Assembly: GCA_029641185.1 (NCBI GenBank) | Contig: JAPWGK010000016.1 | Location: forward strand, 124,001 to 188,000 | Source of the DNA: Pseudofabraea citricarpa | Taxonomy: Eukaryota; Ascomycota; Leotiomycetes; Helotiales; Dermateaceae | Direction: 5' to 3' | DNA length: 64,000 nucleotides | Shown: one piece after another, positions 56,691-64,000 of the stretch | Layout: each line of letters begins with the position of its first letter | Position numbering within the stretch: position 1 is the first letter of the stretch | Notes under the pieces: model-generated | The model's input: the letters and a program-made list of their open reading frames with translations, nothing else | Told to the model about the DNA's origin: nothing | Database searches by the model: none | Program-made: the position numbers and the translations under genes

Positions 56691-59346
56691 ATGTGGATAC
56701 TTGAGAATGATGGCGATGCCTTTCAAGGTGCGCTAGATTACCCCTTACTGTGCTTAGGGCATGAACATGAATGCAAACTGACTGGTTGCTAGGTAAGAAG
56801 CTATGGCTTCGTCCCGGTAAGAAATTTCTCTTTGGGCGAACAAAAGTGGAAGGTAAGATGTTCTCCTCGGTTTCTATGAGAATGAAGGCGATTGATTGAT
56901 ATTAGGTGGGCAATTTGCCATTTCCGATAAAACGATCTCCAGGAAGCATTTGACGCTGGAGGTTGAGCCGGTTGGATCAGATGACTGCGTAAATCATCCT
57001 CCAATAGAGCCTCAATTAGAGCTTGGCCATGGACTAACAAATCTGTAGAAGAACCCTCATAAACGTTCCCGAGTCATCCTAGAAGATATCGGAACCAAAA
57101 TCGGTACCGTTGTAAATGACGAGCAGATCCGAGGTAGCAGATATGAACTGAAGAGCGAGCACAATGTAATAAAGTTAGGACATCATAAGTTTCTCTTTCA
57201 GTAAGTGCCATGACCGAGTATCTCCATTCATAGCTGATGTGCGGTAGTATCACATGGCGACCTGTAACTTTCACTTTTTCCTTCACTGGTAAACAAGTAA
57301 AGGCAGATCCCTTCACCAAACTTTATAATATTCTTGGGCCATTGGACATCAAAGTCCTCAACAATTACGAGCGTGGAAAGACAACCCATGTAGTCGCAGG
57401 GAAACGCAATACTTCAAAAGGATTGCAAGCGTTGATCAATGGCAAATTTATCGTTAATGATGCTTTTTGGGAAGCCATTGTTAAAGTAGCAGAGTTGCCA
57501 TCTGAGAATACTTTGGACGAGGAGTCCCTATCTCCCTTAGAGGAGGATTTTGAAGCCGCCTTCCCGAACGCACTCGAGTATCTTCCACCTCGTGGCCAAG
57601 AACAGACTGACCGCCCCTCTGAAGCATATGCGCCTAATACCACACGGCAGGACATGTTTGAAGGCTACACTTATATATTTTACGAACAGTCGCAGTTCAA
57701 CAACCTCCTAGCTCCTATTACAGAAGGTAGAGGAAAAGCTCTGCTTCATCAGGTTATCCCTAGTGAAACCACGGTAAATGACTTTGTGCGTTATGTGAAG
57801 AATGCTGCGAATGAAAAAGGCGATGGGGAGTTTGAGGATGGAAGCGCAGGGAAAGGGGTGGTGGTGGTCAAGTTTAGCCCTGCGAAGGGTCCTACTCAGC
57901 CTTGGTATGAAGAGTTTTGCAAGGATGTCTCTCTGCATCTGGATCATCGTTTGATTGAACAAAACGAATTCCTGGATGCCATCCTTAATATTGATGCTAG
58001 TGTTTTACGCAAGCCTCTTGCATTCGAGCAGTTTGGAATAGTGCCACCACCACCGTCAATTGGTATGCTAAACTCTGGAACTTTATATTTGTCACTAACA
58101 TAGTTTAGCAACTGGTGTACAGACCCAAACTCTTCGAAGTTCTCCGCCACCACCCAATCCAGCTCCCACTCAATCAGAGTCAAATGTTGCCCCAGGGAGA
58201 GGGAGACCGCGAAGAGCCGTAAAGAGCCGTTTCAAAGGCTTCGACAGTGATGATGAGGATACACCACCCGTGAATGATATGCCCAGATTAGGGGAAATGA
58301 CGCAGTTATCTGCACCTGTCGAATCCCAATCCCAAGGCATGTTCGTCTCTCAAGATCCAACACCGATGGATGTCGATTCGCAGCCAGCTGGAACACAAAC
58401 CAGGTCCAGCCGTAAACGTAAAACACCTCCAGTCGAAATAGAGCCCGAAGAAGACATAATGGAACAGATGGCACCAGCTGCTGCGGCACGAAAGAAGCGC
58501 CGGCAAGCTGCCGAAGCTGCTGTCGAGGAAAAAGAAGGGCCATTTATTACACCTGTCGAAGAAAAACGACCATCCATTCCAATTTCCAAAACAAAAAAGG
58601 TACAAAAGAGGGAGGAAATTGATGTACAACAAGAACTTGCCCGTCGGAGAGAGAAGGAAAAGGAAATTGCTGATGCAGAAACGCAAGCCTTGCGAGAGCA
58701 ACTCGAAGGCATGGACATTGAACAAATTCGCAATCTATCTGTTATTGAAGAGATCGAAGTAGCACGATCAGCGCCACCACGTAGGGTACACGGTGAAGAG
58801 AGTGATCGATGGGACGATAAATGGAATGGAAGAAAGAATTTCAAGAAGTTCCGACGGCGGGGGGAAGGTGGTTCACGGGTTGTGAATCGAGTCATTGTAC
58901 CTCTCGAGGAGGTCAAGAAAAGAGATTATGGTATTGGCGATGAGTATTGGCTTGAAGAAGACAGCCAACGCATAAGAAGGAAAGAAAAGGATACTCAAGA
59001 GGTCAGCCAAAACGAACCGCGACTACAAAGACGGACGAGGGGCCGAGCAAGTGAGAAGGTTGTTGAAGAGAAAGAAGTGAATCATCCCCCGGCAATGGAT
59101 GCCTCTTCTGACGTCGAGATTACACAAGACCAAGAGACTGCAAATACTTCGCCTACAGCCACCACCCGGAAGGAGACAAGCAAAACGATAAGCAAGTCAT
59201 CGCAGAACAAGCGGCCGGCAGCAACTACACTCACGAAGCCAGCGCCCGCAAAGAAGCCTCGACAAGGCTTAAAAAAACCCGAGAGCGACGACGACGATAA
59301 TGACAGTGAAGATGAACTCAAGTTTAGGTTTCGGAGGAAAAGATAA
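56691..59346 (+). CDS. nbs1: Nbs1/Xrs2-like subunit of the MRN complex
   Basis: Six exons (56691-56727, 56793-56852, 56906-56988, 57049-57200, 57248-58062, 58109-59346) give 794 residues. The FHA domain includes GKKLWLRPGKKFLFGR, DKTISRKHLTLEV and VILEDIGTKIGTVVND, with the phosphopeptide-binding Arg, Ser and His pattern intact. Tandem BRCT-like sequence follows (LGPLDIKVLNNYERGKTTHV and FWEAIVKVAEL). The C-terminal half is long and charged. RWDDKWNGRKNFKKFRRRGE resembles the Mre11-binding region, and the end SEDELKFRFRRKR (acidic run then FxF/R) matches the Tel1/ATM-recruiting tail. The protein senses double-strand breaks with Mre11 and Rad50. The start gives MWILENDGD, the standard family opening. 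Confidence 0.94.
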
Positions 59347-59498
59347 AGAATGTATGAAAACATGGGGTATCATATCTACCTGTATCGTTCGGAAGCATGC
59401 CAAGGAGCAGCTATTCCAACTCTATAGATCTAAACCGGCCCCTAAGCCAGTGAACGCCGCTACCTTTTATCCCACCTTGATGCGAATATAGATGCAGT

Positions 59499-60503
59499 TT
59501 AGTCCATTTCTTCCAAAGCGCCTGCTGCGGCACCTCCAGTCTCGGTTTCGCCGACTGCAATGCCAACTAAACAGCCTTCTAACATGCCTTCCCAATTAAC
59601 CCATGGATGTACCTCACCGAACAAGCGTGTACCGTCCCGCCCAGCGCATTTCATCAACTCAGGCTCTCCGCCGGGATGATATGGCAGGTACGGCGTTATG
59701 TTGTACACCTTGCCTCCTAAAGTAGTCCAAGCATCCTTCCCCTTCCTGCCTGTCATCTGCTTTAACAAAGATGGTGGAACACGAAGATACGGGGTAGAAA
59801 CAGGCAGGCCACGAAGATTTGCTGCAGGGTTGGCGGCAAGTCTTGCCCAATCTAGTGGAGAGTGACCCGGTGTTAAGAGAACCTTCTTTGAAGGTTTTGA
59901 TGGTATAGTACTGTGGGTCGGCGGTGGTGCTAGTCCTGCTGATAGGGAGGAGTTTGGAGATCGGTTTGGTAGTGGTGAGCGCATGGGTGGTGACATGAGT
60001 GAAGACGTTGGTGATCGCAGAGGCGGTTGAGCGCTTGGTACGGGATTCAGTCGCGGGGGCCCACGACCACCCGAAGCTCGCTGAGCCGAGTTGATGGCCG
60101 GAAATGAAGGAACAGATTGGTCTGGCGGTGATGAGTTGATGTTGAAGGTAGGTGTCGACGAGCCCTGCGAGGGTGAAGGCTTCTTGAAGACAGGAGGCGG
60201 CGGCATGGCCTTGCGATCGGATTCTGCTTTGGTGGGTGTAGATTGCCTATCCTCATCCTCATCCTCCGAGCTATCGTCACCGGCCATCCCCAAATCCTTG
60301 AGATAGTCCCCTATGACGGAAATCGCATTGTCCTCGCCCGTCGCGGCCTTCTCAACCTTGACGACAACCTCCGGCGCATCGCGCTGTGGCACATCTCGAA
60401 TTTCTGGTCGACTTAACCATGGTAGGAAAAACCACGAAGCGGGAGGATGTCGATAGCAGAGATAGGAGACGGACGCGAGGAGAATGGACAGTCCGAGGAG
60501 CAT
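59499..60503 (-). CDS. irc21: Membrane-anchored cytochrome b5-like heme-binding protein (Irc21-like)
   Basis: This is a single exon of 334 residues. An N-terminal hydrophobic segment (LLGLSILLASVSYLCY) should anchor the protein, followed by about 180 residues of acidic and Pro/Ser-rich disordered linker. The last 100 residues form a cytochrome b5-type domain: YLRVPPSLLKQMTGRKGKDA, GGKVYNITPYLPYHPGG with axial-ligand His276, and GEVHPWVNWEGMLEGCLVG with His299. This text is typical of the Irc21/NCB5OR-N group rather than progesterone-receptor-type (MAPR) domains. Yeast Irc21 loss affects genome stability and drug tolerance, but its biochemical role is unclear. It is convergent with nbs1 (about 150 bp apart). 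Confidence 0.9.
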   Translation of the reverse strand: MLLGLSILLASVSYLCYRHPPASWFFLPWLSRPEIRDVPQRDAPEVVVKVEKAATGEDNAISVIGDYLKDLGMAGDDSSEDEDEDRQSTPTKAESDRKAMPPPPVFKKPSPSQGSSTPTFNINSSPPDQSVPSFPAINSAQRASGGRGPPRLNPVPSAQPPLRSPTSSLMSPPMRSPLPNRSPNSSLSAGLAPPPTHSTIPSKPSKKVLLTPGHSPLDWARLAANPAANLRGLPVSTPYLRVPPSLLKQMTGRKGKDAWTTLGGKVYNITPYLPYHPGGEPELMKCAGRDGTRLFGEVHPWVNWEGMLEGCLVGIAVGETETGGAAAGALEEMD

Positions 60504-61473
60504 GATCCTGTGGTCCTGGGGGCGAGTGGTGGGAGCGGTGGTGGTGGTTATGTGTATTTGTGGATGTTGGATATGCTTCAGACCAGAGAACTGGATATAT
60601 TTCTAATCGAGGTTTCTGTACGTGCTCGCTTAGTCAGGGAGGGCGATAAGGTGGTCGAGCCGAGCAACAAGTCACTAACGACCCCTATTGAGGATACTTA
60701 CAGAGTTCTTGGTGTCCGTTAATTATATTACGCCCCTCCTTCAGCGGTGAGTGAGACGAGAGTCTCAGAGCACGCTGTACAGAGCCAGCCTTTGTCCGTC
60801 AAAAGACACTTAAGTACCGAGTATTGATTCTTTCTTGGTGTTCTTCTGCTCTTCTGCTCTTCTGCTCATCACAATTATGCTCTACGGTTGCACTGACTTA
60901 CCGTGCCTCCGAAGCAGCGAATATCCAGATGGTTGACCGGGTCTCCCTCGCGGGGCAGGCGTCTAGCAGCCAGGGACCCAGCGCGTCATTCCTGCAGCCG
61001 TTCGTGTTTTCAGGGCCCACAGAGCATGAGATGAGCATGGCTCATTAGTTCGTTAGCTACCGCACCGCACCGCAGCGCATAAACAATGGCGAGCGAGGAG
61101 ATGAATGAGGCGACAACTCAGCAGCTACTAGCCTCCTAGCCGCAATACTCCGGCCTGATATAGCAGGACAAGCGTGAAGTGGGAGCGGTGGGAGTGGTGG
61201 GATGGATGCGACGTGGGTGATGTGGGTGCCAACATGTAAACAAACCAGAAACCCGATTTTCGTCGCCATTTCTAAATCTGAAAATACTCTCGCTCCTGAA
61301 GTCAATCAGTCAATCAGTCAAGCAATCCAATCCATCTGCACTCACCGCCGTATAATTTCTCGTCGATTTGTGAATGCGTCCTGTGCTGTCATAATGAGCG
61401 GACCCGGTATTTGTTTGGGTCGCTACAGCAGCTAGTCAAGTCAAGTCAAGTCAAGTCACCTTCCGCCGTCAAC
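60504..61473. promoter_or_regulatory. Divergent spacer with short tandem repeats
   Basis: This spacer holds the promoter of the Irc21-like gene (leftward) and of the rightmost gene. Three TTCTGCTC units are in tandem at 60844-60867, CAATCAGT repeats near 61300-61325 and four TCAAG units at 61436-61455, just 18 nt before the ATG. No gene is supported. Confidence 0.55.
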
Positions 61474-63594
61474 ATGAGAGCACTCGGTGTGAGCGTTTCT
61501 CGTAGACTCACCACCAACCAAGAAAACCAAAATAATTCATCCAACTCAACCCCCACCCGCACGAGACCCCAGCGCCCTCCTCTACAGGCGAGAGATGAGA
61601 ATGCCATGATCGCACGCGTGCCTCCCAAGGCAAAGGCATCGCAACCTCTCGCCTCAAAGAGCGGCAATGCCAACATGCCCTTCGACAAACAGAATGCTTC
61701 GTCTCGACCACTGATGCCCGCCCTCGGCGCGAACGCGAAGTCCTCGAGGCCTCCCATTACTCCCAGAGTAGCTGGCTCTAATCCATCCGCCACATCAACA
61801 CCTTTACCACGAAAGGCAGCACGCCCCGAACGACCGGAACGTAATTCCACACCCACGGGTCCCAGGGAGGATCTTCCAGCCCTGGCCTCTTCCTACTTGA
61901 GCAGCAATATTACTCCAAGATCAGGTTCACGGAAGTCGAGAGTCGAGAGTCCCGCGGGCACTCCAACTGGTACACCGACCCCCCAATCAGTCGCGGAGCC
62001 CCCGCGAATTGCTCAAGAACCGATAGGATATAATAACTCTGGCCTGGGCATAAATGGAGTGGAGAGAGATGGACCACGCCGACCGAACGTATCTTTCAGT
62101 CCTGACATAACCTATCAAAATGGCTCCATGCAGGCGACGGGCGACTCGAAATTCTTCTTCGCAAGTGAAGCAAAATCAGGGGCACATCCTGCACAGCGGC
62201 CGGGCTTGCAGAAGCAGTCATCGTCGTCCTTCTTCTATGCGAACGGCGACACCATTCCTCCACCGACGAGATCGGGTGGCTCAAATGCTGGGTCGTCAAT
62301 AGGGGAAGATTCTGGCCAGGCGAAATTCTTCCACGCCAATGGCACACCAGACATTGTTACATCTCCTTCACCTCAGTATTCTGCTCCGCGATCAACGGTA
62401 TCAAACTCATCTCGTATAACGTCACCCAGACTTGCACCAGCGAACACGATCCCTCTTTTATCACATCAGCGACCCAGTTCTCCACAAAAGCTGAGCCAGC
62501 ATTCTGCAGGCACATCTCAGAAACATGTGCCGGGTCGAACATCTCCTGCATTCAACCGATCAGCTCCCACTGGCGCGACTCGGGGTAAAGCAACGCAAGG
62601 CAGCGTGGCAACACGAAGAGCTAGTATTGAGTTAGCACAGCGAAATCTAGGTCATAGTAGAGCAGGCAGCCTTGGCTCAACAGAAGTGCGAACCCCGCCG
62701 ACGAGAAAAATCTCCTATGGTGAATCTCAAGTCCTTAGTCCGCCAGGTTCTTTTGCCCTCAGCCCGGTATCTGCTTCTACTCCCGAGGAGTTTCAGGAGG
62801 AGACAGACCCTGCATCCAAGGTTGAGATACCATCAGAACTGCTGAGTCCGACCAAGGCTGGTCACTCGATTGAACACCTCAACGAACTTGCAGCAAATGC
62901 TCGGAGAGAACGAAAGGTCTTAGATCTTGAAATCACCAACTCATCACTCGAGGCTATCAACAGAACTTTAGAGCGAGAGATGAGAAAACAGACGGCAGAA
63001 TTGCGAAGATATAGACGACTGAGCCGATCTGGGCGCCTTTCAATCAATACTGCAGCTTCGTTACGAACTTCTACAGAAAGTCTCTCTATCATGGGCGGCG
63101 TCGAAGGCACACAGTTGTCGGACATGAGCGAAGAGGAGAACTTTTCAGAGGAGGAAATTTCAGAGGAAGAATCTGCCGATGATGCATCTTTGTCATCTGC
63201 TGCCATGGCCGAAAGCGACGCACGCCATAGGAGTAAAGACGAGAAGAGACTCCAGCTCGACCTGTCAAAACATCAACAATTACTCACCGATAGCCAGAAG
63301 ATGAACCAAAGTCTCAAGCGATGCCTAGGATGGACCGAGGAGCTCATTGCAGAAGGCAAGAAAGCCTTGGAGTATCATGTTCGAGTCAGTGATGTTGAGC
63401 TTGGTGGCAGAGTTCTAGCTCCTGAATACACTGTGGAGCGTGTAGAGGATGACCACGAGGTCATGGAAGCGTTGGCCTCTCCACTTCTGAGAGAAGTCAT
63501 GAAAGCCGCAGCTTGGGGAGGCGGAGGAAGAGATGACCGCGACAGTGGCATCGAATTAGACCCTGAGACAGGTCTACAACGAGAGCCTTCTTAA
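61474..63594 (+). CDS. Low-complexity/coiled-coil fungal protein of unknown function with FF-centred repeats
   Basis: This is a single exon of 706 residues; the ATG at 61474 is the first in frame (the frame continues upstream without ATG). Residues 1-220 are Pro/Arg/Ser-rich and disordered. Three short repeats follow at about residues 225-290: SKFFFASEA, SSFFYANGD and AKFFHANGT, spaced about 30 residues. The next 170 residues are Ser/Pro-rich with many SP/TP sites, suggesting proline-directed phosphorylation. About 464-516 is a strong coiled coil (NARRERKVLDLEITNSSLE onward). Then come an acidic stretch (SEEENFSEEEISEEESADD) and a second helical region to about 650. I do not recognise a named family; a scaffold in cytoskeleton or polarity is a guess only. 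Confidence 0.75.
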   Translation: MRALGVSVSRRLTTNQENQNNSSNSTPTRTRPQRPPLQARDENAMIARVPPKAKASQPLASKSGNANMPFDKQNASSRPLMPALGANAKSSRPPITPRVAGSNPSATSTPLPRKAARPERPERNSTPTGPREDLPALASSYLSSNITPRSGSRKSRVESPAGTPTGTPTPQSVAEPPRIAQEPIGYNNSGLGINGVERDGPRRPNVSFSPDITYQNGSMQATGDSKFFFASEAKSGAHPAQRPGLQKQSSSSFFYANGDTIPPPTRSGGSNAGSSIGEDSGQAKFFHANGTPDIVTSPSPQYSAPRSTVSNSSRITSPRLAPANTIPLLSHQRPSSPQKLSQHSAGTSQKHVPGRTSPAFNRSAPTGATRGKATQGSVATRRASIELAQRNLGHSRAGSLGSTEVRTPPTRKISYGESQVLSPPGSFALSPVSASTPEEFQEETDPASKVEIPSELLSPTKAGHSIEHLNELAANARRERKVLDLEITNSSLEAINRTLEREMRKQTAELRRYRRLSRSGRLSINTAASLRTSTESLSIMGGVEGTQLSDMSEEENFSEEEISEEESADDASLSSAAMAESDARHRSKDEKRLQLDLSKHQQLLTDSQKMNQSLKRCLGWTEELIAEGKKALEYHVRVSDVELGGRVLAPEYTVERVEDDHEVMEALASPLLREVMKAAAWGGGGRDDRDSGIELDPETGLQREPS

Positions 63595-64000
63595 TCCTAA
63601 TATGAACGAAGACTGGGATTCCAGTTAAGAGTACTTGTACGATGACCACACCACTCATTCACACAAATTGTGTTTTACATTTCCTATGTCAGTTTATTGG
63701 TTGGATAGGCAGAGGGTTTGAGGCTATGTCCTTTGCTTTTGAGGCGGCCTGGGAGTTTTGAGTACATGCATATGGGACGGCGTTTTGGGGCCAAACACTC
63801 GACCTTTTTTTCATTTGTCTATCTGTATTGTAGTTCTATGATACCCACCCCACATGGGGCAGTGTGAGATACCCGGCGGCGCCCTCGAGATTACAAATCT
63901 CCAAACAATAGCGAAGAAAAAGAAGATATGAAATATTCAATATCATTAGAGAATTAGGGAGGCGGGGATATCAAAGGGAAAAGCCGGTCTCTGGACGGAT
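63595..64000. other. Right-edge non-coding sequence
   Basis: Presumed 3' UTR of the preceding gene and intergenic DNA to the window end. No gene is supported. Confidence 0.45.

Overview
The window is nuclear DNA of a filamentous ascomycete (Pezizomycotina; Leotiomycetes is plausible, but I cannot prove the class). The signs are many short GT-AG introns (about 44-110 nt), branch sites of the CTAAC type, a fungal highly reducing polyketide synthase, a fungal-type intron-bearing tRNA, and conserved ascomycete housekeeping genes on both strands. All gene models were spliced by eye. For every multi-exon model given here the summed exon length is a multiple of three and the intron phases agree.

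Left part (0.7-13.9 kb): a compact secondary-metabolite locus. A serine hydrolase of the FSH/LovG type (minus strand, five exons) is divergent from a 14-exon highly reducing PKS of 2679 residues (KS-AT-DH-cMT-ER-KR-ACP, no thioesterase), followed by a 14-TM-type MFS exporter. The simplest reading is synthesis, release by the free-standing hydrolase, and export of a reduced, C-methylated polyketide. No pathway transcription factor is seen, so the cluster may continue to the left of the window.

Middle-left (13.9-29.5 kb): a gene-poor stretch with a decayed aminoglycoside-phosphotransferase-like relic, then a kinesin with an unusual C-terminal region, a second empty stretch, an acyl-CoA dehydrogenase whose spliced C-terminus ends in SKL (peroxisomal PTS1), an F-box protein, a tRNA (probably Val-UAC) with a 22-nt intron, and an AP180/CALM-type clathrin adaptor with a 20-nt microexon.

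Middle (29.8-44.7 kb): the TFIIH/CAK subunit Tfb3/MAT1, NudC, the oligosaccharyltransferase subunit Swp1/ribophorin II, and one giant 12-exon gene (3205 residues) of the fungal DUF6606/DUF3638/DUF3645 type. This giant carries P-loop, DExD-like and RGTD-type motifs in motor order. It is the best candidate in the window for an undescribed molecular machine.

Right part (46.1-63.6 kb): mitochondrial translation genes (aspartyl-tRNA synthetase, elongation factor G), a small flavodoxin-fold reductase, then a run with two DNA-damage genes (polymerase kappa and Nbs1) flanking a small three-repeat RPEL protein, an Irc21-like cytochrome b5-domain membrane protein, and a long low-complexity/coiled-coil protein of unknown function with three FF-centred repeats.
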